A DNA stretch of 15,490 nucleotides from Nanobdellota archaeon (lineage in GTDB: Archaea > Nanobdellota > Nanobdellia > Pacearchaeales > GW2011-AR1). The number at the start of each line of letters is the position of its first letter. Positions within the stretch are counted from its first letter, which is position 1. Positions 5,621 to 14,620 of the stretch are shown here, one piece after another. The notes under the pieces are model-generated. The model worked only from the letters and a program-made list of their open reading frames with translations, did not search any database and had not been told where the DNA came from. The translations under genes were made by a program, and so were the position numbers. The DNA is taken from contig DAOWJK010000010.1 of NCBI GenBank assembly GCA_030640395.1, positions 1 to 15,490 on the forward strand, read 5' to 3'.

Positions 5621-8600
5621 TCACATCTCGCTTGGAATAGCTACTCCTGTATCAACTCTTATTAACTCAAACTTTCCATCTTTAAATTCATATCTCACTA
5701 AATCTTGTATCAAATTATCTTCTCCCTTAGAATTATCTTGAATAAATCCTGTTTGACGTATTATTCCAAAAATCCCTTCATCAAACCAATTCCAAGGGGC
5801 AATCTTCTCCCAAAAACTCTTATGTTTCTTAATTAAATATTCTCCTTCACTTTCAACTAAATAATAACCTGTATCTTCAATCTCCCCAGATTTAACTTCA
5901 TTGTCATTACATATACCTTCATAATCTTTAGTTCTAAAAATTTTTAAATCATTATCATTAACAAAACCAAAAGTTTCTTTTGTAATTTCAGTCCACTTAT
6001 TTCTATTCATGCAATCAATATTTTCATCTTCAATAGAAGTTGTAGTTTCTTCTTCATCAGTTTGTAACTCTTTCTCCCCCTCATCCACATCATCCACTTT
6101 CTCAGGCTTCACACTCTCATCTCCTTTCTCCACTCTAATCTTTTCCAAAACCAAACCAGCATATGCCTTTGCCTTCAAAAACAACAACTGTGCTTTTTCT
6201 CTATTAAGGAAAACCTCTCCAATATTATCATCCACTTTATCAATTTTATCTTGATTATCCCTCATCTCTTTTATTTCTTTAACCAATTCTTCAAACTGAG
6301 CAGCACTCAAATATTCTCCTTCCCTCTTTAATTTTTCCAATGCATCTTCTGTAACTTCTTTCAAACCTTTCAGACTCTCATCAAACACAACAGCATCTTT
6401 CACACTATCTGTGTCAAGCCAGCATTTTATATTTCCCCCGCAAGTCCCTACCTCTGCCCACCTTGTCTTGTCTGTCGCCGCACCAGGATTGCTTGTCGCA
6501 CAAACCCGAACAATTCCTTGATTGTAAATCTGAGCATCAAGAACTCTTTCAGCACCTGCCTGAATACTCGGAGTCGCCATGCTATACAAACTCGCACTTC
6601 CGGAAATGCACTCTTTCTCTGATTTAATATCTGTCCTCTCTACTTGATCCTTTACATATTCATCCTGCACATAATCCAAAGCAAACGAAGTCGAAACCTC
6701 CTTGAACCCGCACTCTTCCTGCCCCTGAACATTAATGCACATTTCCTGATAACCTGAAACATCTATGAAATCCTTGGTTTCCGATGCATATCCTCCTCTT
6801 TCAATATACCCTGAAGCAACACTCACGCTCGGGGCATCTGCATAAAAAGAACTCCCGACAGGGCTCTTCAGATAAACACTGTAATAAACACCAGCGTCCT
6901 TTCCTGCATAAATGTGGTAGAACACCTTATACTGCGATGTCGGCGGCACTGTCGCGGTGGTAAAAGTTGTCTCGTGAAACCACCCATGATACTGCGAAGG
7001 CGAGTCAGGCTCAATTAATGCATCAAAAAAATCCCCGCTTGCAGGATACCTTGCTGAAATAAAGTTCTTGCAAAAAGCAGTCCCAACCTCGTCGGTTGTT
7101 CTCACCTTAAACGCTGCATAAGCATTAGCGCCATAATAATTAGTCATGTAATCAACAGACTTCCCGGCGTTTGCCCAGGCTGCCTGAACATTCAGATACT
7201 CTCCCCCGCCTCTTGTTAAAATAAATTCAATTGTTTTTGGAATAATAAGGTCCATAAACGGAATTGCCTGCTTCCAGAAAAACTCGCACAAGTAAATGCT
7301 ATGAATCTCATCGCAAATTGCAACTGTCTCCCCAGTGTCCAGACTATGCTGCAGACAATCCCCATAATTTTTATAAATAGAAACCAGAGAATCAATGCCC
7401 GCGTGAATGCCAGTAAGGCAAACAGGAATTACAACACCTCCTTTAGTAGGGTCTCCAAAATTAGGCAGGCACAGCAACACACTTCCAATTATTCCTGACT
7501 GAACAACATTGCTGACTCTATACCTTCCTCCAAAATCACACCTACTTTCAGGACATACAACAGGGTCGCAAACATTAAACATCAAAGCACAATCTTCAGG
7601 AGACATAAAATCCTCGCACTGGGTTCCAGCCCCAAAAACCGGATTGCCAACAGGGATTTTCTTGCCATTAATAGTAATTTCAGTAACTCCTGCCCCATAT
7701 TGTCTTGATGCAGACTTCAAAACATCAATCGCTTTCCTCGCCCATACTTTTGTCTTTTCTAAACCAAGCCCGTCTAATTCACCATCAACCATTTTAGGAG
7801 AACCAACCCTAACCCCTACACATTTATCATCCCCTCCCATTGCCTCCTCTTTGTTATTACCCATAACATTGCAAAGATAAAAATACGACGGCATTTTAGA
7901 ATCATCATAAGCATTCATCCTGCCACTCCCACTACTTGTGAAAGCATAAAAACCTTTATTTACATCAACAGGCACAACTTTCGGCATCCCCTTATATTTT
8001 TCAAATTCATAATAAATTGCCTGATAATTTTCATATTTATTGTCGTAGGATTTCTCATCAAACTTTTTCACAGAATAAGATTTTCTTATTTCACTCTTTG
8101 TTTTATCATCAATATTATCTTTGCCATCCGCGTCATAAATATCCACTATACTATATTTATTATTTCCTGTAGGTTTTAATTCAAGAATATACACCACATT
8201 TTTATGATTTATTCCTTGGATATATTTAGTTTCTTTCTCTCCTACTTTAATCTCCCTAAAACTTTCTGAAATTTTTGCACCAGTATAAAAAATTGGTCTC
8301 TGGTCTTTAAAAATAGCTGTCTGGACACTCATACCTTCAAGCCCATTGTTCTCCCATTTCTCAATAGAACTTTTCCCCAGATTCTTAATATCATAATCCT
8401 CCTTCAACCTCTTCCAATTTTCTTCTATTTTTTTATTTGCCTTATCTACAAAAATCCCCCCCTTACTTTTCATCTCCCAATAATAATTAAGTTCTCTTAC
8501 ATATGAATCATAATCTTGTGTCCCAAGATTTTTCTTTATCTCTTCCATTTCCTCTCCAGTAATAGCAATTTTTTTATCTTTGCTTTCAAAACTCTTTGGC

Positions 8601-11404
8601 AACCTTTTCAAAAACTTATCTGTATTTTTCAAATTTCCGTCCTCATCATAAGCAATCTCATCTCCAATTTTAGCTTTGTAAGTATTCACTTCTGCAAGTG
8701 CTTTAACATCCCTGTTTATGTCCTTATTATATTTCAACAAACAAGCTTGCATCTCTTTTGTTCCAATTACCCCTTCCCCTTTACATATATTCCGATAGTC
8801 CTCAGTAACCTCATGCCTCGCAGCTGCTTTCCCGCTAAACCCTGAAAACAAATTCTTAACAGTTAAATACGCGCTTGTTCCAAGACAGGCAACCTTCATG
8901 CCCTTCACAACACTCCCTAAATTATCAGAAATCTTCTCCCACTTCTCAATTGTCTCATTCAGATTCTTAATCTTCTCCAGGGTCTTTTCAGGAGAAAGCT
9001 GTATAGCCCTTTTCTCAATTCCAATCTTAAATGCGAAGTCTGCATCTGTCCCCACATTATCAATACTCGGAATCACACTAACCTTTGCCTGCTTTTTCAA
9101 ATTAATCTCTGTCAAAACAATCTTATTAATATTATCTTCATACCCAAAATTCTGTCCAACATCTTCCTTTAACTTCAATTTCTTAGAAACACTCTTTCCT
9201 TTCTCATTTAAATAATATACTTTAACTTTTGCATAATCATCATAAAGAGAAATTAACTGAACAGAAAAATCTTCATCTCCATCACTTTTCACTTCAACAA
9301 TCTCATTCTTTGTCAAAATAAAATCCTTGTCATTAACACTAACTTCTGCGCTATATTCTTCTTCACTTGGCTCAGAAACTCCCTTAAACCTAATGCTCTT
9401 CACAACACCATTAATCACAACATCCCAACTCGCACTTTCAGAATTTGCAAGTGCATACTCGTCGCACATATCTTCCACTTCACTCAAATAACCTGACTCA
9501 GAATATCTCTCTTTGAACTTCTCGCAAAAAACAGCAGCACTCGCCTTCTGTTCAACACTAATCGCAAGCTTTATCTTCTCATACAAAGCAACCTCTCCAT
9601 AACTTACATCCTCTAATTGCCCATCTGTTTTTTCCAAACCAGAATACTCATCAATAATCTTGTCGTAAGTTTTTATTGCATCTTGATAGTTTTGTTGGAG
9701 TTCAAGTTTTTCTTTATTAGAAAAACTATCAATGATTATTTTTTTATCATCACTTAATTCCACACTTGCAAAATTTCTAAAGAATTTTTTATATAAATCT
9801 GTTTGTTTATCTAAATTAACCTCTTCCCTTTCTAAAACATTATTTTTAAATTTTCCATAAACAAGATATTCTGTGCAATAATCTTCATCAGCATCATAAT
9901 CTTTATCAAGACATTCTTGAATTTTATTGTCAATAAACTCTAATCCATTTGGATAATTTCCATCATATACCTCTCCATTAATAACATCATAAATTAAATT
10001 ATCTTCTTTCACCCATTCATCCTGCGCCCCTGCAAAACCAATAAAAGTTACATCTGCCTCATTAAAAATATTTTTCTTTTTACCAGATTTAATTCCTTCA
10101 ATCTCATCTTTTTTTACATCAGGTGCTTTTTTCAAATCCTTAACCTTGCTTAATTTAGATTCAACACTTCTCGCAATCGACAACAACTTACTATCACCTA
10201 ATTTTTCTAAATCAGTTTTAGATTTATAAAAATAAACAATTAAATCTTCTGGTTTAGTTGTATCAATAACTTTTCCTCCACTTACGTCTTTAGCACCAAT
10301 ATATCCAACATAAACATAAGTTTTTTTCTCATCGTCCTTAAAAATTTTCTGCCCAAGTTCATAGTTTTCCACATCCCCCTCAATATCTAACCTAACATTA
10401 GGAGCAATCTGAAAAGTAAAATCTTTTCCACCACTCTCTGTCCTGCAATAAACCTTGGCTTTTTGATACAAACCTTTTTTATCCACGCTTTCAACAGAAC
10501 ATTTGTTGTCTAAAAATTTCTCCTTTTTAATAACTTCAACAACCTCTCCCTCAATTTCAAATTTAGCCCTTGTATCTGGGACAACTAATCCATCCAGCCT
10601 CAACTGCAGACTCGCAAGACAATAAAACCCTGGAATATTAATCTTCCCTGAAGTCTTGCCCTTTGTCAAACTCACGCTTGTAATTTTATCTTCTTTTCCT
10701 GAATAAATAGAAACCCTCGCACTATTCTTGTCAATGTAATCTGCTTTCAAAAATCCCTTGCCTTTCCAAAATCCATACTGCTTGTATTTCAAGTCCCAAT
10801 CCTGGTCACTCATCTGCGGAAGATAATAAACTGCCTTTCCTATTCCAAAAGCATTTTTCACATCATACTTTATCCTCGCTGTCATGTTTCCCTGCACCCA
10901 GTCTGGCATTTCTGACTCCTTCGGCTGCTTTTTCAAAACTATCACAACATAACCAATATTATTCAAAACAGGGGAATTCAATAAAGTAGACTGGCTCGTT
11001 TTAATCCCGGCATTCGCAGGATGAATCCCGACACCTGAAACCTCCTTGGGATAATCTCCTTTAAAAGAAATACTATCAATTGCCTCAACATCTATCAAGG
11101 GATTTATATTTGTTGCAACCAGCTGGCAAAAAACAGGAACATTCTGCTCCTCAAGCAAATCACTCCTCACAACAGTCGGCGTGCACCCCAACGGAGAAAT
11201 CTGAACAACAAAATCCTGTCCTGCCTGGCAGGCATCCTCACTAAAAGACTTTGTCAAACTTATTCCCTGCTTATTCAAATAATTAGAAGAACTTGCCGGA
11301 GAAATATACTGGGTAGTTGAACGACTGTAAGCAGAAACAGAAACAATCAGCAAAATCCCTATTAACAAAAACATTCCAAATTTTATTTTTTGATTGTTTG
11401 TCAT
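5621..11404 (-). CDS. Giant secreted protein, 1927 residues, DPANN-type surface/secreted family
   Basis: The N-terminus has a classic secretory signal (hydrophobic ~10-22, cleavage likely after VSA at residue 25). The mature start has CQAGQDFVVQISPLGCTPTV and LLEEQNVPVFCQL, phrases I associate with large uncharacterised proteins of Pacearchaeota/Woesearchaeota; this is recall, not a search. Residues ~555-660 look like helical TPR-type repeats (YQDAIKTYDKIIDEYS). A Cys-rich knot at C1263, C1272, C1279, C1284 and C1289 precedes GGRYRV and a hydrophobic stretch (IIGSVLLCLPNFG). The ~1300-1640 region is beta-rich, and a C-terminal coiled coil (~1700-1760) leads into an acidic linker and an EKIAPWNWF-containing tail. 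No catalytic motif or C-terminal anchor is obvious. It is last in an apparent operon; its ATG overlaps the GNAT stop by four bases. Confidence 0.9.
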   Translation of the reverse strand: MTNNQKIKFGMFLLIGILLIVSVSAYSRSTTQYISPASSSNYLNKQGISLTKSFSEDACQAGQDFVVQISPLGCTPTVVRSDLLEEQNVPVFCQLVATNINPLIDVEAIDSISFKGDYPKEVSGVGIHPANAGIKTSQSTLLNSPVLNNIGYVVIVLKKQPKESEMPDWVQGNMTARIKYDVKNAFGIGKAVYYLPQMSDQDWDLKYKQYGFWKGKGFLKADYIDKNSARVSIYSGKEDKITSVSLTKGKTSGKINIPGFYCLASLQLRLDGLVVPDTRAKFEIEGEVVEVIKKEKFLDNKCSVESVDKKGLYQKAKVYCRTESGGKDFTFQIAPNVRLDIEGDVENYELGQKIFKDDEKKTYVYVGYIGAKDVSGGKVIDTTKPEDLIVYFYKSKTDLEKLGDSKLLSIARSVESKLSKVKDLKKAPDVKKDEIEGIKSGKKKNIFNEADVTFIGFAGAQDEWVKEDNLIYDVINGEVYDGNYPNGLEFIDNKIQECLDKDYDADEDYCTEYLVYGKFKNNVLEREEVNLDKQTDLYKKFFRNFASVELSDDKKIIIDSFSNKEKLELQQNYQDAIKTYDKIIDEYSGLEKTDGQLEDVSYGEVALYEKIKLAISVEQKASAAVFCEKFKERYSESGYLSEVEDMCDEYALANSESASWDVVINGVVKSIRFKGVSEPSEEEYSAEVSVNDKDFILTKNEIVEVKSDGDEDFSVQLISLYDDYAKVKVYYLNEKGKSVSKKLKLKEDVGQNFGYEDNINKIVLTEINLKKQAKVSVIPSIDNVGTDADFAFKIGIEKRAIQLSPEKTLEKIKNLNETIEKWEKISDNLGSVVKGMKVACLGTSAYLTVKNLFSGFSGKAAARHEVTEDYRNICKGEGVIGTKEMQACLLKYNKDINRDVKALAEVNTYKAKIGDEIAYDEDGNLKNTDKFLKRLPKSFESKDKKIAITGEEMEEIKKNLGTQDYDSYVRELNYYWEMKSKGGIFVDKANKKIEENWKRLKEDYDIKNLGKSSIEKWENNGLEGMSVQTAIFKDQRPIFYTGAKISESFREIKVGEKETKYIQGINHKNVVYILELKPTGNNKYSIVDIYDADGKDNIDDKTKSEIRKSYSVKKFDEKSYDNKYENYQAIYYEFEKYKGMPKVVPVDVNKGFYAFTSSGSGRMNAYDDSKMPSYFYLCNVMGNNKEEAMGGDDKCVGVRVGSPKMVDGELDGLGLEKTKVWARKAIDVLKSASRQYGAGVTEITINGKKIPVGNPVFGAGTQCEDFMSPEDCALMFNVCDPVVCPESRCDFGGRYRVSNVVQSGIIGSVLLCLPNFGDPTKGGVVIPVCLTGIHAGIDSLVSIYKNYGDCLQHSLDTGETVAICDEIHSIYLCEFFWKQAIPFMDLIIPKTIEFILTRGGGEYLNVQAAWANAGKSVDYMTNYYGANAYAAFKVRTTDEVGTAFCKNFISARYPASGDFFDALIEPDSPSQYHGWFHETTFTTATVPPTSQYKVFYHIYAGKDAGVYYSVYLKSPVGSSFYADAPSVSVASGYIERGGYASETKDFIDVSGYQEMCINVQGQEECGFKEVSTSFALDYVQDEYVKDQVERTDIKSEKECISGSASLYSMATPSIQAGAERVLDAQIYNQGIVRVCATSNPGAATDKTRWAEVGTCGGNIKCWLDTDSVKDAVVFDESLKGLKEVTEDALEKLKREGEYLSAAQFEELVKEIKEMRDNQDKIDKVDDNIGEVFLNREKAQLLFLKAKAYAGLVLEKIRVEKGDESVKPEKVDDVDEGEKELQTDEEETTTSIEDENIDCMNRNKWTEITKETFGFVNDNDLKIFRTKDYEGICNDNEVKSGEIEDTGYYLVESEGEYLIKKHKSFWEKIAPWNWFDEGIFGIIRQTGFIQDNSKGEDNLIQDLVRYEFKDGKFELIRVDTGVAIPSEM

Positions 11405-11823
11405 TTTAATTTCTTAAACATTATAATTTGGTCTTTTCCATTTGCCTGCCATCTAGGAATTCTTCCAACTTCATTAAAACCAAATTTTTTCAATAATTTA
11501 ATTTCAGGAGTATCAGAAGCAATTTTATTTGCTCCTAATTTTTTAGCATATTTAAAAAATTCTTCCATTAATTTAAATTCAACTTCCTCGTCATCTTTTT
11601 TCTTTGGATGTAAAAAATATAACCAATAACCTTTATGCCCTTCTCTCCTCGCACCCAAAGCTCCAATAATTTTGCCTTCTTGCTCAGCAACTAAACAAAT
11701 AGAAAATTTATCCTTAATTAAATCTTTAACTAATTGCTCATTATAAGCTTCTCTATTTGGTTTTTTCAATATTCCTAAATAAATCTTTCTTGCCTCGTTT
11801 AATTTTGCTTTTCTTATTTTCAT
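11401..11823 (-). CDS. GNAT-family N-acetyltransferase (predicted)
   Basis: A 140-residue protein from the ATG at 11823, which overlaps the methyltransferase stop as ATGA. The order is MKIRKAKLNEARKIYLG (N-terminal strand and helix), ICLVAEQEGKIIGALGARR (strands 2-3), GYWLYFLHPKKK (strand 4), then a helix EFKLMEEFFKYAKKLGANKI and LLKKFGFNEVGRIPRW, the usual 'L..KlGF...g' end of the acetyl-CoA fold. The pyrophosphate-loop consensus (Q/RxxGxG/A) is not clear after strand 4, where a KKKDDEE segment stands, so cofactor binding is less certain. The substrate is unknown. The frame is open 18 residues further upstream, but those residues do not fit the fold. It is co-translated with its neighbours. 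Confidence 0.8.
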   Translation of the reverse strand: MKIRKAKLNEARKIYLGILKKPNREAYNEQLVKDLIKDKFSICLVAEQEGKIIGALGARREGHKGYWLYFLHPKKKDDEEVEFKLMEEFFKYAKKLGANKIASDTPEIKLLKKFGFNEVGRIPRWQANGKDQIIMFKKLK

Positions 11824-12527
11824 TTTAACTTCTTTGTAACAAAGTAAATAGATACAATTCCAAACCATTCCTTCCATAAGTGGTTCGTATTAATTGTTGA
11901 TTTAAGTTTAAGACCAAAATTTAATTTTCCACTTTTAATTTCAATTGCCTTTTTTCCACTTGGCAATTCAATCATTTTTATGTTCTTAAATTTGCTTATG
12001 AATTTCTCAAATGGAATTTCTTTACCGTTGTCATAGATTCTCAGAAGTTGTTGGAATTCCTCTGGCAAATTCTCCTTATGGTGTGCAGAGGTGATTCTTG
12101 CAATTCCATCTTTTGATAATATTCTTGCAACTTCTTCAAAGAAATGCATTTTATCTTCGTAAAGGTAAGAAGAAACTTGACTATAAACCAAATCAATAGA
12201 ACTGGTTTTAAATGGTAATTTTTTTCCTGCATCTCCAAAAATTAGTTTCATAGATTGCATTTGGTTTACTTCATCTTTATTAATGATGCCCTCTTCTAAT
12301 GCAAAAGATATTACTTTATTTTTATCTCCATGAATCTTTTTAAAATTCATTCCAATAATATCAATTCTATTGCCAAACTTCTTCTTTAATTCAATCATGA
12401 CTTTTCCATAACCACAACCAGATTCAAATATCTTAACTTTCTTTTTCTTCTTTAACATTTTAGAAATAATTGTTTTTAAATCTCCTAACTTTTTTTCCGC
12501 TTCTTTTAGTCCTCTTGTTTTTACCAT
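11820..12527 (-). CDS. SAM-dependent class I methyltransferase (predicted)
   Basis: A 235-residue protein with a Rossmann-type methyltransferase core. Motif I is VKIFESGCGYGKVM (~31-44) for SAM binding, followed by a post-I strand IDIIGMN. Motif III/IV is LIFGDAGKKLPFKTSSIDLVYSQ (~95-117), with the catalytic-loop position occupied by SQVSSYLY, then FFEEVARILSKDGIARITSA, the standard 'L+pGG' helix and strand 5. The substrate class is not readable; the SQ in place of DPPY/NPPY argues against an N6-adenine enzyme. No TATA box lies 25 nt upstream; the gene follows the pilin-like gene by 47 bases. A GAGGTGG element sits 16 nt before the ATG, rather far for a Shine-Dalgarno site. Its stop overlaps the GNAT start by four bases. 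Confidence 0.85.
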   Translation of the reverse strand: MVKTRGLKEAEKKLGDLKTIISKMLKKKKKVKIFESGCGYGKVMIELKKKFGNRIDIIGMNFKKIHGDKNKVISFALEEGIINKDEVNQMQSMKLIFGDAGKKLPFKTSSIDLVYSQVSSYLYEDKMHFFEEVARILSKDGIARITSAHHKENLPEEFQQLLRIYDNGKEIPFEKFISKFKNIKMIELPSGKKAIEIKSGKLNFGLKLKSTINTNHLWKEWFGIVSIYFVTKKLK

Positions 12528-12574
12528 TTTTCTATTTTAGTTTCCACCTCTTTTTTTCCTTTTCTTTCTCCATT

Positions 12575-14407
12575 TTATTTAAACTGAATATCCAACCCCA
12601 TATCTTCAAACAAAATATAATTGTTCTGCAACTCTTCAATTGACTTGGGCGTCGGCAAACTGGCTGCATTTATTTCTATGACTTTTGAATCTGCTAATTC
12701 AGACTCCAAAATATAATAATTTTCTTTCCCTCCCCCAGACAATGCATTTGAAATAATCTGTGCAGGCATCTTCACTTCAAAGCACTCTTTCTTGGTCAAT
12801 CCAAACAAACCTCCCAAGCCAGACTGAGGAACTTCAACACACTGCTCATGAGTGGTCTCTGCCAACTTCAGCGACGAATTCTTGTAAACATAAACACTAA
12901 TTTCATACTGCCCTTCGCTCAGCTCAACATTCTTTTGCTCAGGATACACGATTGTCTTGGAAACTTCATCAGAAACAAAACTAATTATTGCATTGCCTCC
13001 TTTGTTTAAATTAACATCTAACTTGTAAAGTTTGTCAAGGACAATGTCAACACTCCCGGTTTCAGTAGTTGAATAAAGATACTTCGCTTCTTCAAACCCT
13101 TCTGCTTTTGCCCGAACATAACCATTAACACACTGAGGGAATTCCCCTGCTAAACTTCCAGATTCTGTCTTTCCAATATCGCAGATAACTCCAAGACAAT
13201 CATAAGAAATCTCTGCTTCAACAGAATTTAATTTCGTGTCATAAACATTCACCTCAACCAAAGTGTTTTTGTATTTGCACAACTCAGGCACTCCTATCTC
13301 CACAGCACTAGCACTCAAAGCTTCTCGTGGTTTATTTCCCTGAATAACAACTGCAACAGGGAACTGGAAAATCTCTTCGCCCTCCTGAACCTGAACTAAA
13401 ACAGGGTATCGAACATTATAAACAAAATGATACGGCACATAACAAAAACCTAAAACACCCAAACCAGGTTGGTTGCCAACTGGCTTAGAAATCAAAACAC
13501 TTTCCTCAGAAGGAACAACCTCAAAACTACTCGGCCAGGTTTTTGAATTAATAAACCTGACATCCCCGTCAACAGAAACATCTGCAACAAAATATTTGTT
13601 CTCTTCTTTTCTCAAAGAATAATCTCCTCCTTTAGTTTTCAATGCCAAAGTATTCGCCTCAATTGCTTCCTGCAACTCATCAAAAATCTCGTCAGCATTC
13701 CAGGTCAGGGGAGAACATGTCAACTCAACACCGTCGACAGGAGCATAAAGCCTCAAACTATCAACAGCATAATTTTCCAAAAACAAATCCTCCTGTTCTT
13801 TTTTGTAAATTTCTATTGCAGAATCATACAACATTCCCAGTTTTGAATCAACTTCCACGTCATGATTTTTAACAACAAAACTATCTTCCCCTTTTTCAAA
13901 ACCCATCTCCATCACCAAACTTACATCAACCCTGTTCTCTCTTATATTAACTCTTGCCTCGGGAACTCCTTGATTAATCTCAAAACCCTGTTCATAATAC
14001 TCATCAAAAACACACTTGTTTATTTTCTCTTCAATAAAATCTTCCAATTGCCTTTCCATTTCTTTTTTAGAAGGCACTTGCTCTTTCTGAATATTATTCC
14101 CGGAAACATAATACCAATAAGGAACAGGGTTTCCTAAAAAATTAAGTTGCGACGAAAAAGGCATGTATCTTGAACCCGTCTCAAAATCAGGTAGGGAAAT
14201 CCAGCCTGCCTGGCTTTCCAGAATATCTATGCCGGTTAAAACCTTGCCTTCTAAACAAGACAAAAAATTATTATAAACAGGTTCAATACTCACAGGGATT
14301 TTCTCACCAGCAATAGAATCTCTAAAAGAGTAAAAAACAACAGCCCCTCCAACAATAACAATTGCAAGTATTATGAAAATAGTTACTTGCCCCCTCGTTT
14401 TTTCCAT
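12575..14407 (-). CDS. Large secreted protein with type IV pilin-like (class III) signal
   Basis: From the ATG at 14407 this is 610 residues beginning MEKTRGQVTIFIILAIVIVGG. K/R-G followed by a hydrophobic segment without a gap is the class III signal cleaved by archaeal prepilin peptidase (after G6), leaving residues ~8-27 as the assembly or anchor helix. A conserved-looking FLSCLEGKVLTGIDILESQAGWI follows, a pattern I recall from DPANN surface proteins. The rest is a ~500-residue, beta-rich, probably extracellular domain with scattered Cys (CVPQ/CFEV type pairs) and no enzyme motif. It is far longer than ordinary pilins. The frame also opens at TTG (14413), but the TATA box centred 25.5 nt from 14407 favours ATG. 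It leads the operon ending with the giant protein. Confidence 0.85.
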   Translation of the reverse strand: MEKTRGQVTIFIILAIVIVGGAVVFYSFRDSIAGEKIPVSIEPVYNNFLSCLEGKVLTGIDILESQAGWISLPDFETGSRYMPFSSQLNFLGNPVPYWYYVSGNNIQKEQVPSKKEMERQLEDFIEEKINKCVFDEYYEQGFEINQGVPEARVNIRENRVDVSLVMEMGFEKGEDSFVVKNHDVEVDSKLGMLYDSAIEIYKKEQEDLFLENYAVDSLRLYAPVDGVELTCSPLTWNADEIFDELQEAIEANTLALKTKGGDYSLRKEENKYFVADVSVDGDVRFINSKTWPSSFEVVPSEESVLISKPVGNQPGLGVLGFCYVPYHFVYNVRYPVLVQVQEGEEIFQFPVAVVIQGNKPREALSASAVEIGVPELCKYKNTLVEVNVYDTKLNSVEAEISYDCLGVICDIGKTESGSLAGEFPQCVNGYVRAKAEGFEEAKYLYSTTETGSVDIVLDKLYKLDVNLNKGGNAIISFVSDEVSKTIVYPEQKNVELSEGQYEISVYVYKNSSLKLAETTHEQCVEVPQSGLGGLFGLTKKECFEVKMPAQIISNALSGGGKENYYILESELADSKVIEINAASLPTPKSIEELQNNYILFEDMGLDIQFK

Positions 14408-14428
14408 ATACAATTAATGAAAATTATC

Positions 14429-14436
14429 TATATAAA
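14429..14436 (-). promoter_or_regulatory. TATA box of the pilin-like/giant-protein operon, possibly bidirectional
   Basis: Minus-strand TTTATATA (perfect consensus) is centred 25.5 nt from the ATG at 14407. Read on the plus strand the same bases (TATATAAA) would place a start near 14458, exactly at the 5' edge of the structured RNA candidate. Confidence 0.65.
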
Positions 14437-14457
14437 GTTTATGAAGAATTACTTTTT

Positions 14458-14620
14458 ACCGAACCAAGTGAGGGAAACACTTGTGCCCTTTGTGGTATGA
14501 AAATCTTTAGGCTTCCCAGAAGGCACAGCAGTGTCATCCTTTGAGGAGTCACCTGCTTTAGCAGGTTCTCGTGCCGGGAGCATTGGCGAGGCGGTATCCT
14601 TTGAGGATGATTTACCTTTT
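14458..14620 (+). ncRNA. Candidate structured non-coding RNA 1 (class unknown)
   Basis: A ~160-nt block much richer in G and C than its surroundings, with nested helices. TACCG (14457-14461) pairs with CGGTA (14592-14596). CAAGTG (14465-14470) pairs with CACTTG (14478-14483) around a 7-nt loop. A long arm has GCT(T)CCC (14511-14517) with GGGAGC (14576-14581), GGCAC (14522-14526) with GTGCC (14571-14575), GAG/CTC, and ACCTGC-TTTA-GCAGGT (14551-14566). ATCCT-TTG-AGGAT (14596-14608) forms a last hairpin before TTTACCTTTT (T run 14617-14620). The strand is chosen by the TATA position and the T run; the alternative is a 3' UTR of the minus-strand membrane gene. No match to RNase P, SRP, 5S or tRNA hallmarks. 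Confidence 0.55.

Noticed and set aside
11824..11877. An 18-residue extension of the GNAT protein
   Set aside because: It would overlap the methyltransferase by 58 bases, whereas the ATG at 11823 gives a clean ATGA overlap and begins the first GNAT strand.
12532..12573. A 13-residue frame (MEKEKEKKRWKLK) between the pilin-like gene and the methyltransferase
   Set aside because: Low-complexity Lys/Glu codons in an AG-rich spacer and no independent signal; it could only be a translational relay, which cannot be shown here.
14408..14413. A TTG start two codons upstream for the pilin-like protein
   Set aside because: The TATA box centre is 25.5 nt from the ATG at 14407, matching the local rule for leaderless ATG starts.
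14465..14489. H-type pseudoknot: AGGG in the first hairpin loop of RNA 1 with CCCT at 14486-14489
   Set aside because: Connecting loops would be 0 and 2 nt, too short to cross the stems; it may exist only as an alternative fold.
14505..14535. Resemblance of RNA 1 to the SRP helix 8 sequence (AGG...AGAAGG...AGCAG)
   Set aside because: The GGAA-type tetraloop stem is missing, the segments are better explained by the long GCTTCCC/GGGAGC and GGCAC/GTGCC arm, and the total length is about half of archaeal SRP RNA.
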